DNA of 64,000 nucleotides from Sepioteuthis lessoniana. Lineage: Eukaryota > Mollusca > Cephalopoda > Myopsida > Loliginidae. The stretch covers positions 4,897,982 through 4,961,981 of the forward strand of contig OY757904.1 of the NCBI GenBank assembly GCA_963585895.1. Direction: 5' to 3'. The position numbers were made by a program, and so were the translations under genes. The notes below the pieces were generated by a model that did not search any database, was not told where the DNA came from, and was given only the letters and a program-made list of their open reading frames with translations. Below, in pieces: positions 13,161 to 25,240 of the stretch. Each line of letters opens with the position of its first letter. Positions within the stretch are counted from its first letter, which is position 1.

Positions 13161-14479
13161 ACCAACGTTCACTGCCAATAATTTTGTTGTTGATGGAGTT
13201 AAAATGTCGTTTTTATTTGAATTACTAATGACACTATCTTGCAATCACTACTAACATCAAGTTATAGATATAAGTCATATATACATAAACCACGTTATTA
13301 TGAAAATGAATCTCGAGTTTTATGTTAATTGTACAGTCTGTATAGTTATAGAACATTGGTCAGACTTCTGACTTTTAGAGAAAAGTATGAACATTCATAT
13401 AATCTTGTTGAATTAAGATTAAAACATCTTCAGAAAAGCTTTGCTTCAGACATTAGGCTCTTCAGATAAATAGACAAATTCATTTATTGTTATACGAAAA
13501 CATGTAATAGAAAAGAAAGTTTATCTAAATGATCTTTTGATAAAATTATAGAACTGTATAAGATGGAAATATTTAATGTTTGGATGGATCAGTATATTAT
13601 GTAAAAGCAATGATATTTAAAACAAACATCGGATTAGGACTTTACGTATGTTCTTAGAAATACAATCAGTTCATTTTCATTCAGAAAAATACATTTTTTT
13701 TACAATTTTATCCAGTACTATTTTGCGTATGGTTGAACAAAATATTAGATTATCCATATTTATTTAATGACCGTCTGCAATTGCTTACAAACTAGTTTTG
13801 CAGACCATTGCTAATATAGTAGCTTTGATTATGCCTGAGTGCATCAAGATTGTAATTCTCCACGGCTCAATGCTCTGATTGATAAGATGCATTCCATCAC
13901 GTAAAACTTTTTTTAAAAATACATTTTAAAAATACAGAAAAGCATTATGTTAGAGACGACAGATATTCCTCATACGTTATTACTAGTTTGTATATGTTAA
14001 TGAAATACCTCAGGTTTAGATCAGTAAAACAATTTTACATCCAGTGAGAAGGATTTAGAAAGTTTTGATCAAAATATTCAGAAACTTGTTGAATTTTTGA
14101 TTAAATTCTTACAAATTACCATACAGATACTGGATTAGTTTGTAAGAAATGGATGAAATTGATATACATAAAATAATTAGGCTAATAATAACTTACAAAA
14201 CGTCTTCGGTCCATATTCACTATTTATAGTATCGAGATATAACTTGGTTTACATACAATCAAACATTTTCATGTCATTGCATTGATATTCACAAAACTCA
14301 ATGTCATGATATAACCATATTTTCGTATCAAATCCTTTAAATTTGCTGTCTAAATCAGAATTACTAAACTACAAATCGAAGAAACTACCTACCGCCATCT
14401 TGCTTTCTCGTTGAAATTTAAGTTTAACTTTTGTTCTAAATTTAGAAATACGTTTCAAAAGCTGGTGAAGTGTCACGCT
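13161..14479. other. AT-rich non-coding stretch
   Basis: Nothing recognised. Confidence 0.5.
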
Positions 14480-14803
14480 AATCATATACAAATCAGGAGG
14501 TGCCTGTGGTGTAATGGTTATCGTCGTAGGAAATGGACACAGCGACACGAGTTCAAATCCTGGACGAGGTTGATTGCATTTCACATAGCACTAATACCAT
14601 TGGGAAAGGTATGAATCCAATTATTCTCCCTCCAGCTATGGGTAAATAGTAGGGCAGATTAGGTTCTTCAGCCTTGGTTAGGCAACTAGTCTAGGAGAAG
14701 GAAAACTCTGAATTCAAACCTGTTAAACTCCGCTTAAAAATTGACCTTGTGTCATATCCTGCCAGAGTGGAGGGGTTGGTAAATAGAATCATATACAAAT
14801 CAG
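14480..14803 (+). mobile_element. tRNA-derived SINE (family S1) with perfect 17-bp duplication
   Basis: Element at 14497-14786, flanked by identical 17-bp direct repeats AATCATATACAAATCAG (14480-14496 and 14787-14803). The 5' head carries an A box TGGTGTAATGG and, ~40 bp on, a B box GTTCAAATCC, i.e. an internal RNA polymerase III promoter derived from a tRNA. The body contains the CTCCCTCCAGCTATGGGTAAATAG and CTAGTCTAGGAGAAGG segments seen in the other copies, and the tail ends GGGGTTGGTAAATA. Near-intact copies occur at 21838-22129 and 63711-64000 (both reverse). Mobilisation would depend on a LINE reverse transcriptase in trans. The perfect duplication implies a recent insertion. Confidence 0.93.
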
Positions 14804-16174
14804 TTCTTTCAACCTCTCTCAGTAAAAACTTAAATGTGCGGACAATGCCATATGAAATGTGTAAAATTTCTTAAAGTTGTCCATAATCAAAAATGTGTAA
14901 AAATATTTCCCGAATTCCATATGCAAATGAGCAAAACTGAATTTACTTGCCTCCTGTCTTTCTGTCCGTCAACAAATTTTGATTTGATTATAAATACTTC
15001 AATATTTGATTTAATAGAATAAACATAAATAACATAACGGTTCAATAATTTTGATAAGATCCGTACACAATGTTTATATATTATTCGACTTTACGGCAAT
15101 TAATAAATATTAAATCAGGTATAAATTCTTATTTCATATTCTAAATGAAAACAAAGGTGTGTATTGTATTAATCTATATAATGCAAACCTTCATTTTCTG
15201 ATATATTCTAACAAATCCCCTTTGAGAAAAATAGATTTACATTAAATTTGATAGTTGAGAAAAGTAATCAATGATTTTCCTTCCCTTGCTTGTAATTATA
15301 CAGTTATTATTGTTGCTAATATGATGATAAAATATAGTGACTATATAATTTTGTTTATGAAGATATACTTAGTCGATTATTTTTCTTTACAATTGCTACT
15401 CTTTAAACTCAGGTTTAATCTGCTATTAATCTATCACTCACTGTAAAAATCAACTGCGCTGAATACGATGTATCATAGTTATTGTTACTATCTTTGCAAT
15501 TTTATCAAATGAATAAATCCGCTTTTTTCCAAGCGAAAGACTGAGTAACGTTAAAAAAACAAGTTAGCTTTTTTTATGCATTGCAAGCATGTATTGACAT
15601 GAATGTAAGTTAATATAGATGATGACAGGACAATTCAATAATATCAAAGGAATGTTAAGTTACTCTTATTTTTTATTTTCCTCTCCTTCACCATCATTCT
15701 TAATCGTTTCTACTCTCTTTCATTGATTTCTGCGACTGAGAACAATTTCCAGAAAATGCTGTTCTATTTGTGATTTTTTACTTGTAAAGGAATTGACTTT
15801 TTTTTTCCACCTACTTAAGTGAAGATGCTGGTCAGACAATATTGTAGAAAAGCTTTTATCCAGAACTTCCAATGTAATAGTCATGATGTCATGACATACC
15901 TTACTCAGAAAGTGAGTATAGAAATCCATGTATCATTGAGTTAAACAGCTACTCTTTCAGGAAGTTAATAAGAAAGGAAAAATAACACTATGTGAAAAAA
16001 CGTTCTCCCTAATACAATAATTCTATTTAGATGGAACTGGCTCACATGATAGATATCTTTCTTAATAGTATTATCCTCCAAAACTTTTCTCTTCTGATTT
16101 CATTCTGATGATTGACTTTTGCTATTAACGAGTTTAACAAGTCAATGATGTTGACTCTTCAATGTTGCTGAGCA
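14804..16174. other. AT-rich non-coding stretch
   Basis: Nothing recognised. Confidence 0.5.
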
Positions 16175-16284
16175 CTGAAGTGACTCCGATGAAATAACAC
16201 GTGATTTTTTTCTGAAGTGACTCCGATGAAATAACACGAGATTTTTTTCTGAAGTGACTCCAATGAAATAACACGTGATTTTGT
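16175..16284. repeat. 37-bp tandem repeat with CACGTG motif, three units
   Basis: Units start at 16175, 16212 and 16249, each reading CTGAAGTGACTCCGATGAAA then AACACGTG and a T-run. CACGTG (an E-box sequence) is intact in units 1 and 3 and is CACGAG in unit 2. The unit identity shows recent tandem duplication. Confidence 0.93.
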
Positions 16285-16894
16285 AAACGGCCCCTATGCT
16301 TTTTTTTTGCGTTAATCCTAAACATCATTGCAAGATGAGAAAAAAGAGCTAGCAACCAAGGATAACCTAATAGCCATCCTCAGAAGTTTCATCAACTAAA
16401 CACAAAAATCACTAAAACTAAACACACGTAACTTCCTGCAATATTTCATGAACACATACACGAAGCAGTGTACTTTCTATGATGAAACATCAACAAAAAA
16501 TTCAACTCTCCCACAATGCGTCCTCAGATGCTCCCCTTCTTTACGGCATATTCCAATATCAATATCCAGCTAAACTCCCTTGCAACCCCCAATCTCTAGG
16601 ACAACTCGGCAACAATTATTTTCTGGAAATTGTTTATGGGAAAGCCCAACATATTTTTCCTGATCACCTTTGTATCCCACAATCTTTTACAAATTCTTTC
16701 CTCAGAATACAATGAGCAGGTAGACATGTCATCAATGTCTCAAAAGCATTGCCACCCCCTCCTCCATTTAATCACCTCTTAGGCCTAGTACCCATACTTC
16801 CACTCGGCAGTCAAACCACACTATTTAATACTGGCGGAATGCCCCAAAAGTTATCAATTTTCTTTTTACGGGAAATTAAACATATACAAAGAGC
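16285..16894. other. Non-coding stretch, nothing recognised
   Basis: A 78-codon open frame at 16479-16715 has no recognisable motif. Confidence 0.45.
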
Positions 16895-17514
16895 ACAGTA
16901 ACACTGTTGGATCGACTTATGGTTTAGCTACAAAACACTATTTTTCTAAAGTGTTACATATGCATTTTTAGTAACGTTGAAAAAGGGCTTAGATAGAGAA
17001 TTTGAAAAATTCTTTACGAAGAGAGGTGATTCCCTTTTAACAGAAACGACGACTAAGCCCTGGAGTTGTTTTCCACATTATCTACTTTTCATCGGGTTGA
17101 AAGCTATGTTGAATGTAGCTTATTACTTAGATCGTTACCAGTACAGTTAAAACGCATTACATATCCCTTCTCAATGTTCACGTCCCATGGTTGTCTTCCT
17201 AAACGTCCAATAAGTGTCGATGAACGTGAGTGGATACATTTTTCCTCGCGATGGAATACAATGATGCATCTATTTTGTCATGCTATTCTTCCCACTACAG
17301 CTTAACTGCCATCTATTTTATTGGCGGGAAGGTTCAGATTCTACTGCCATTTTACCAACATCCATATCTGACGCTATAAGATGACATTGGATCCATTAAA
17401 TTCGGACCACCTCTTTTATGAAGGTAGCATGTTAATAGTTGGTAAAAGTAGTGATAACAGTGTGAAAATAGTTTTGTAGCTGAAATCTTGCTCTATCTAA
17501 CAGTGTTATTCTGT
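16895..17514. mobile_element. 620-bp non-autonomous DNA transposon with ~50-bp terminal inverted repeats
   Basis: The left end (16895-16945) begins ACAGTAACACTGTTGGAT and continues to TTTAGCTACAAAACACTATTTT. The reverse complement of the right end (17461-17514) begins ACAGAATAACACTGTTAGAT and continues to TTCAGCTACAAAACTATTTT. The two ends match over ~50 bp with small indels. The interior has short open frames (79 codons at 17066-17305) but no transposase motif, so it would need a transposase in trans. No clear target-site duplication is visible, so I do not assign a superfamily. Confidence 0.75.
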
Positions 17515-17966
17515 TCCTGGTATTTTTTTTTCTATTAAGGAAAATGGAAGATTTTATTTTCCGAACTCATATAGTATTACATAATTTACTGTAATGCAAA
17601 ATCAAAACTGATTTACATTTCTTTCAAGTGATAATTTTTAAACTTCTTACAGGAAAGTATAATTTTTGCATAGTATTAGCTCTATCTCTATGAAATAAAA
17701 TTTGATTTATATGTGCTTGGTGTTAAGGGGCTTCAACGCTAGTTTGAATCATAATTTCTTTGCGCATTGAATTTGAAATCCAATATGCACTCTGCTAATG
17801 TGGTTCTATGTCAGAAAATTCAAAAGTCAATAAATATCTTATATTTTTATCAATATAAATAGACTTTCACTTTAAAAAATTCCATAAATCTTTATTTTGT
17901 GCGTCGCATTCAATATATTTCTTCAAGATAAAATTAAGATTTTATCCGATTAAAAAAAGCGACTAT
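17515..17966. other. AT-rich non-coding stretch
   Basis: Nothing recognised. Confidence 0.5.

Positions 17967-18001
<35 letters not shown>
17967..18001. repeat. (TTTC)n microsatellite
   Basis: About nine uninterrupted TTTC units. Confidence 0.97.
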
Positions 18002-18002
<1 letters not shown>

Positions 18003-18314
18003 AAACAAAACAAAAATGAACTCTAATGTTTTAGGACAAGTGGGTGACAGAAGAATTCCTATCTGTTTCCAAGCACTTAATCTTTGAGAGGATGAATGTT
18101 TTATCATAAATAGCTAAGATCAATTGAATGCATAAGAAATAAAAAAAAGGTATTGTGCTAACAGCAATTCAGATTAATTCAGCTTCCATATAAGCTCATT
18201 GATCCCCCAAAATTCTTTATCCAACCTTTTTTCTCTGTTATATCGAAGATCAAAACAGTGCTTGAATTGACAAGTTAATTTAAGGCCCATTTTGATTTGA
18301 TCATGTAATACAAC

Positions 18315-19525
<1,211 letters not shown>

Positions 19526-19566
19526 TTAACATTAAATAACCCGTGAAGGTTGATATGTCATTATAC
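19526..19566 (+). repeat. Isolated 3'-terminal hairpin of retroposon family X
   Basis: Reads AACAT-N5-AACC-N6-GGTT-N3-ATGTC. The second stem pair, G-C in the long copies, is A-T here, so pairing is kept. Taken as a 5'-truncated X copy. Confidence 0.6.
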
Positions 19567-19920
19567 ACCGAAACTGAATCTAATTCACCTTGTCAAAAGA
19601 CTAGCTGAACCGTCACCGATTTTTTTTTTCCGCTGTTTATCATAATCAGTGAGATACTTTAAAATAAGTGAGGCTTACTGAGAACTGTAAACGAGAAGTA
19701 TTGATTTATATCTAAAAGTACATTTTGTCATCCAAAAAGAATTTTGCAAAATTTTCTTTCCAGGTATAAAAGATTTTGGAAAGTATATCGAATTAACATT
19801 TTGAAATCGCAATCTTGAAAAAAAAGCATTTAACTAAAATGATCATAAATAAATTCAAGGATATGTTTAAAACTCATCGGATACTATGTATTTAGAAAAA
19901 TCTAACGAGGGCAAAAGAAT

Positions 19921-20075
19921 CAAGTCTATTCTGGTATTAACCCATAGCTAGAAGAACGAGTGGATATATTTTTGTACCAATGAATTCATAAGAAGTGAAA
20001 AACAATGAAAAACGATCTGAAATTTGTCGCTGATTCCATTTCCTACGACGATAACTTACATTAAGCGTACCTCTA
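19921..20075 (-). mobile_element. Degenerate S1 SINE fragment
   Basis: Matches the reverse-oriented S1 head and body: TTAACCCATAGCTAG, TTCATAAGAAGTG and CATTTCCTACGACGATAAC correspond to the intact copies, with many changes and the 3' half missing. Confidence 0.7.
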
Positions 20076-20300
20076 TTTCTCAACATATATGCGATAACAA
20101 AAAATAGTACTTCTAAGATTTCCAGATATTTGTCGCTTTTTTCCCCTCTGAGTGATCTAATACTAATCAGATTAACTCTTACATTAAGTGCGCTTCCATT
20201 TCTCAAGATATAGGTGATACCAAAAAATAGTACTCGAAAGATTTCCAGATATTTGTAGCTTTCTTCGTCTCAGAATGTTGAGATACTATTTAGATTCAGT
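20055..20300. repeat. 123-bp tandem duplication containing the SINE head
   Basis: Two units (starts 20055 and 20178), each with CTTACATTAAG, an ATTTCTCAA segment, AAAAAATAGTACT and AGATTTCCAGATATTTGT. The unit begins in the degenerate S1 head and includes ~90 bp of flanking DNA. A third diverged copy of the distal part lies at about 23177-23225. Confidence 0.8.
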
Positions 20301-20745
20301 AGTTAAATTCTCTTTTTTGAATCTTTTATTTTAACATAATATATAATTAAGGCATTTCATCTCAACTTGTTCTCTGCGTGAATTAGATCCGTTTTACTAA
20401 GAATTATTTCCTCCTTAACACTTTTAAAACACTCTTAATTTCAAGTTGTGTTCACCTGCAAAGTTACATCATTATCTTCATGACCCCAGGCAATTATATA
20501 TTAATTCAAAATGGGACGCTGAAAAATTACTCAGTGAATATTCATAAGTTTTTGCAATGCGGAATATAACAATTGAAATCCAGCTTTGGTTTAAGATATT
20601 ATTCTCAAGGAATCTCAATGTATTTCTTTGGAAATTATCTTTATTTTATTATCATCATATACACCTTGCAGACAAGACGATAAATTAGTTTTACAAAATG
20701 TATTCTCGGAAAATTACTTTACTTCTCCCTCCCCCACCCACACGC
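20301..20745. other. AT-rich non-coding stretch
   Basis: Nothing recognised. Confidence 0.5.
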
Positions 20746-20860
20746 ACCAGCAACGGGTTAAATAGTATCACTGATGTATTTCTAAAATCATGGCTTGACA
20801 TTAAATAACCCAAGAAGGTTGATATGCTATAAAGCAAAAAAATCGAACCAAACCAAAAAT
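20746..20860 (+). repeat. Shortened copy of retroposon X (3' end)
   Basis: Contains CGGGTTAAATAG, which resembles the middle of long X copies, then the terminal hairpin GACAT-N5-AACC-N6-GGTT-N3-ATGCT and a CCAAA-type tail. The internal minisatellite of X is missing. Confidence 0.55.
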
Positions 20861-21080
20861 CATTGTTGTAGTTCCTTCATTCTAAAAAGCCTTTTATTGT
20901 AATTCAAGAGAGATTGTATGACACATAGGATTATTAAAAGAAATTCCAAATAGAGTTGAGTAAAAAGAGGTTTTCTACAACGTTCCACTGTTTTGCAATA
21001 CATTTTTACTTTGTAAAATGGTTAATAAAATATTTTTTGCGTTTTACGTAACTGCAATTCAAGTCTTATTCCATGTCAAC

Positions 21081-21324
21081 ATTATTATTATTATTATTAT
21101 TATTTTACTTCTTGAGAGTTTTCACATCAGCCTTAGCTGATGGTCTTTCACAGGAGTTTGAAGGACAGAAAGTCTCCTCAAGTCTCCAGGACCCTTCTTA
21201 GTACTCTGGCCGATCACAACAATGGTGATGTTTGGACAGTCTCCACTCGTCCCGTTATTTCCAAGTCCTCCACTCCTTGTACCAATCCTTTGATGACTGT
21301 ATCAAGAGCACCAATTACAATTGC
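21081..21324 (-). pseudogene. R2/R4-type LINE, C-terminal end and (AAT)n tail
   Basis: On the reverse strand this encodes a C-terminal segment (VIGALDTVIKGLVQG, then GRVETVQT and ARVLRRVLET) that recurs in several fragments in the window. A short 3' region with a CATCAGCTAAGGCTGATG hairpin and a terminal (AAT)n tract at 21082-21105 follow. TAA-type tails are known for R4/Dong-like elements; the clade call is inference. The coding part is interrupted at ~21324 by retroposon X and resumes at 22142. Stops and frame changes mark it as dead. Confidence 0.7.
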
Positions 21325-21825
21325 CCTGTCGGCTGAAGCTGTAGAATACACCGACTGCACCTCTACAGAGAGGTAGGAATCCCCAACCAACGAGTGCCCT
21401 GTATATGACACTAAACAATCTGATGGTGAAGTTCGAGTGATGCTGGAGCTTTGAGTAATGAAGATTACCATTTCATTGCCATTGCTCCCAGGTCCACTCT
21501 TGCCCAAAATGGTAGCATCTGACAGGGCCATATCTATGGATTAAAGAGAACTAAATGCGTGCTTATGCTAAACTGAATTGTTTGAAATGGAACTGATTTT
21601 GACATTTAACCATGCGTAAACAAAATCTATACTTATGCTAAACTTAATTGGCTGAATTAGAACTGTTTGAATAATCTGTATAGTTTGAAATAGAAGTGTT
21701 TTTTTGACAATTGAACAATGTACTCATGCTAAACTGAATTGTTTGAAATGGAATTGAATATTTGCATAAAAATGGATTTGGCATTAAATAACCTACAAAA
21801 GTTGATATGCCATAAAACCCAACCA
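21325..21825 (+). mobile_element. Retroposon X, long copy A
   Basis: About 500 bp closely matching 59902-60472. The 5' block (~215 bp) starts CCTGTCGGCTG and contains TGTAGAATACACCGACTGC. The middle block is made of ~75-bp imperfect units containing GCTTATGCTAAACTGAATTG and TTTGAAATGGAA. The 3' block is a stem-loop GGCAT-N5-AACC-N6-AGTT-N3-ATGCC at about 21779-21812, followed by a CCAACCAACC tail. It interrupts a LINE coding region. The flanks GCACCAATTACAATTG and ACCAACGATTATAATTAG are the same LINE stretch on both sides and look like an old ~17-bp target duplication. No reverse transcriptase and no clear pol III boxes, so class is unknown. A 105-codon reverse frame across the 5' block is not conserved as protein. 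Confidence 0.7.
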
Positions 21826-22141
21826 ACCAACGATTATCATATTTACCAATCCCTCCGCTCGAGTATGATATGATATAAGGTCAATTTTTAAGCGGAGTTT
21901 AACAGGTTTGAATTCAGAGTTTTCCTTCTCCTAGACTAGTTGCCTCGCCAAGGCTGAAGAACCTAATCTGTCCAACTATTTACCCATAGCTGGAGGGAGA
22001 ATAATTGGATTCATACCTTTCCCAAGGGTATTAGTGCTATGTGAAATGCAATCAGTCTCGTCCAGGATTTGAACTCGTATCGTCGTGTTCAATTTCTACG
22101 ACGATAACCATTACACCACGGGCACCTCCACCAACGATTAT
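21826..22141 (-). mobile_element. tRNA-derived SINE S1, near-intact, 12-bp duplication
   Basis: Element at 21838-22129 in reverse orientation, flanked by ACCAACGATTAT (21826-21837 and 22130-22141). The head (right side) carries the A box as the complement of CCATTACACCA and a B box; the tail (left side) ends in TATTTACC. It inserted at the 3' edge of X, so it is younger than X here. Confidence 0.9.
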
Positions 22142-22345
22142 AATTAGTATAATCGTCACTTACATGTTCCACAGTTTGTTTTTTTTTCAATTCCCAAGTA
22201 AGGTCAACGTACTTGCCTTTCTTTTCCCTTTTCTTTCCACTTTACTCAGTGGTCCGCTGGGACATCAAAGTTCACATTTCTGCAATATCTCTCTTTTTTG
22301 TTGATTATTATAAGACCTGGTAATCTGGTTGAGATTAGGTAAGCC
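22142..22345 (-). pseudogene. R2/R4-type LINE, region before the C-terminus
   Basis: Reverse strand reads a segment like PDYQVLIIINKKEIYC, NFDVPADH, then YVDLTWELKK and LWNM. The same order is found at 36.6-36.8 kb (RRPDLVMVNKKKR, IVDFIVPADHR). Upstream it abuts the motif-A fragment, so the reverse transcriptase core has been deleted. Confidence 0.65.
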
Positions 22346-22545
22346 GTTTTTATCTCAATATTGGTCGGATATTTTATATATTTTGAGACAGTGTAGTATC
22401 CAGCTTTGGGGGACTATATCGTAAGCCTTTTTGTAGTCAATCGAGGCCATAAGCAGATTGTTCCGTCTTGTTTTACACTCGTTGAGGATGTGTTGATCTC
22501 TACATACAGTAGTTCTCCTGCGTCTCTGGTTCTTTTGCAAGTTCT
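22346..22545 (-). pseudogene. LINE reverse-transcriptase fragment with motif A
   Basis: Reverse strand encodes DQHILNECKTRRNNLLMA followed by IDYKKAYDIVPQSWI and LKIYKISDQ. DYKKAYD is reverse-transcriptase motif A, with its first catalytic Asp, in the form used by R2/R4-like LINEs. The fragment ends at that point and is joined directly to C-terminal sequence. Confidence 0.75.
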
Positions 22546-22800
22546 CTTTTGATTTCACATTTTGAGCTTTTCTCATTAGTTTTAACTGGTGGTTTTTCAC
22601 TTGGTATCCTCACGGCTCTTTTCAGTATTCTATCTGATCTTGACACAACTCTGGTCTGGAAGGTTTCGATTCTTCCAATCAGATGTCGTTTACCCCATTA
22701 TTTTTTCAGGTCTTTGAGCACCGTTACGAAGATAATAACTACAATTGGTATCACCGCCAACATCATGTTGCATAATCTTTCAGCTAGCCAGTAACATAAA
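22546..22800 (-). pseudogene. R2/R4-type LINE 3' end, additional copy
   Basis: Reverse strand reads LAERLCNMMLAVIPIVV, then GRIETFQTRVVSRSDRILKR and IPSEKPPVK, the same C-terminal block as at 21.1-21.3 and 36.9 kb. It lies upstream of the motif-A fragment in the same orientation, so it is a separate truncated copy in head-to-tail order. Confidence 0.6.
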
Positions 22801-24268
22801 GATATTTGTCGATTTTAATATTATTGTTATAATTTTTTTTCTTTTTTTTTTGCTTTCTTTTACTTTCACTATCATATCCAGGATGACAAATTCATTTTTT
22901 CTTGCTGACTAACACTACATATGGTCTTCTAACCAATATTCAGTTCTCCGTTTTTATCTCAAAGAAACTCTCTTTTTCATTGTGTACTTCAAGATTTAGC
23001 TACTGGGAGAAAGGTCGTCTCCAAAATCTCATTTTAACCTATGTTAAATTTGATTCAGAATCTAATTCAAAATAAAATTTACATTTGCATTTTTAGGTTT
23101 AAGATATACATTTCATCTAGGGATATTTGGTATGTATCTATTTACATAGATGTTTTCTCAAAACATTGGTTGTACCAAATTGTAGTATCTCTAAGATTCC
23201 CGGATATTTATAGCTTCTTTTTCTCTTATTGTTCTGCTGCCCTTTGATTGAGCATTTAAATTCTCGTTGTATACTCTTTTCCTTCTTATCATTACACATT
23301 TCGTAATAACAAATCCCATCTATATATCTTTTCTCAAATACAAAGTTTTTATTGGAAGTTCTAACTTCTTTTTATTTTGATAAATTTCTTTCCATTATCC
23401 ATTAATATGACGTGGTTAACTTTTTCTGATTTTGTGAACCTATCCTGTGCATTTTCTTGGTAAATGATTTAGCTATATCATCGCTATAGTAAACAGTCGT
23501 GGGATAACGAATACCCTTGAGTGATGACTATTTGTATACTGAAGTTTTGTAATTGGACTTCTGCTGTTAGATTAAACCCTCTAGTGGCTCATTACTTTTG
23601 TGCTGAAGTTCCCAATATACTTGGAGATTTTCATCATTATTCAAAATTCTATGATCCATAAACGTGGAAACATGTAAACAATTCTGTAGTCTATTCCCTG
23701 CATGGGAAACCTATATTTTTTCTGTCTTATTTTCACTTTTTTCAATATATTTTAGTCTATGTATAATAGGTTATTTCCTCTTCAGTTTTCAGCAGCATTC
23801 TTTCTTTTCCTCGTGAAGCACTTTGTGGCTTTCAAATAATCGCGCATCAGGAATCCCGTATGAAATATAGAACATTGTAAGCATAAATATGGGTTCATGA
23901 AATGTCTCATTCAAAGTGACACGTGTTGACTTTAAGTTGCAGTGACAGACGTTAAGTATTTCTCCACAAAACTATATCATGATTTACAATACCTCAAACA
24001 GTTCTGCTTTTTATTTTAATATCTTTTTTAACTATTTCTCTAACATTCACATTTTATAATAGAATTGCTTTCATTTATCTTATTCATTTTATATATTGCA
24101 AGGAGTATGATATAGGATCAATTATTATGCAAACTTCCGTCTATATATCTTTAGATAGTTCTAATTTTAGTTGAATTCTGGAAGTACTGAATAGGAACAG
24201 GAAAAATGCAGTCCGTTATACATTTCATAAACAAGATGTAATCATAAAGTCAAGTTAATTTTCCAGAC
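22801..24268. other. AT-rich stretch, one diverged repeat piece
   Basis: Only 23177-23225 is notable: it resembles the distal half of the 123-bp duplication at 20.1 kb (TCTAAGATTCCCGGATATTTATAG). Otherwise nothing. Confidence 0.45.
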
Positions 24269-24270
24269 TG

Positions 24271-24318
<48 letters not shown>

Positions 24319-24319
24319 T
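24269..24319. repeat. (TA)n microsatellite
   Basis: TA dinucleotides broken once by a C. Confidence 0.96.
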
Positions 24320-24970
24320 TTGAAATATGTGTGGTTAGGCAGCAGTCATTCATTTAAGCGTGCTTGATTAAATTGTAAAGACTCATTTTGTTTATATAAT
24401 TTTATTAAGATCCTTTCAAGCTTCCTAATAAGTGTTTTGGTTTCAGTTTGGAATTGGTTGATGAATTTACCAAAATTGTGCCGAGCCCTTTCTGGCCATA
24501 CATAGGCCATCAGCAGGGATTGTTGCATGTAAAATGAGTGTTTTTAAGAGTTTCTTTTAACAGTTTTTTTAGTTTTTTTTTATAACATTAAACAATTGCG
24601 TAACACACCAAAAAATGTTCTCTCAACTGATCCTACCAAAAATTATGTCGTTTAATTTACTACAACAAATTGAAAACCTCCAATCTGATTATTTCCAACA
24701 ACTCTTCACCCTCCACTGAACTTCTTGATAGGACAAACATCCTATATATGTTCAAATGCCCCTTGGGACACTATGACTCCAACGAAAATAATACGTACGT
24801 TGGTCTTACCACTACAACTCTTTGAAGATGTCTTACTATGCACTTTATTGATTCGAGCTCCATAGCCTTATATATTAAAACCTGCTCTATTCACTCATCT
24901 AAATTTCGAAAAATTCTTGTTGAAAACACTACTATAATATCACAGGAAATTATTAAGCTACGACTATTGA
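24320..24970. other. Non-coding stretch, nothing recognised
   Basis: The 60-codon reverse frame at 24346-24528 has no recognisable motif. Confidence 0.4.
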
Positions 24971-25080
24971 CTGGATATGTAGAGTGTTTGCCAATGCTCC
25001 GAGAGACCGGGATTAAATCCCAGATCGAGCCATGCCAAAGGCTCAAAAATTGTACTTGATGTCACTTTGCTTAGCACTCA
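24971..25080 (+). mobile_element. tRNA-derived SINE (family S3), partial
   Basis: The head GTAGAGTGTTTGCCAATG leads to GAGAGACCGGGATTAAATCC (B-box-like), then CCAAAGGCTCAAAAATTG. It is the inverse partner of 25081-25240. The first part of the A box is missing or degraded. Confidence 0.65.
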
Positions 25081-25240
25081 GCACTATAGAATAAGGATCA
25101 AGGGTAAAGCGGAGCAATCCAAGGAATGGCGTAGCGGCATCAAGTACCATTCTTTGAGTCTTTGGTATGAATCAACCTGGGATTGAACCCCGGTCTCTCG
25201 GACCATTGGCGAACACTCTAACCCTTATGCCAATGGCCTG
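25081..25240 (-). mobile_element. tRNA-derived SINE (family S3), inverted partner
   Basis: Reverse strand starts near CAGGCCATTGGCATAAGGG (A box TGGCATAAGGG), then GAGAGACCGGGGTTCAATCC (good B box) and CATACCAAAGACTCAAAG. With the plus-strand copy on its left it forms an inverted repeat with arms of ~90 bp and a spacer of ~80 bp. The exact boundary between copies is uncertain. Confidence 0.7.

Noticed and set aside
14497..14580. A functional tRNA gene
   Set aside because: A and B boxes are present but there is no paired acceptor stem, and it is the head of a ~290-bp SINE.
21214..21531. 105-codon reverse frame as a gene
   Set aside because: It crosses from the LINE end into retroposon X; the matching region at 59.9 kb does not keep the frame.
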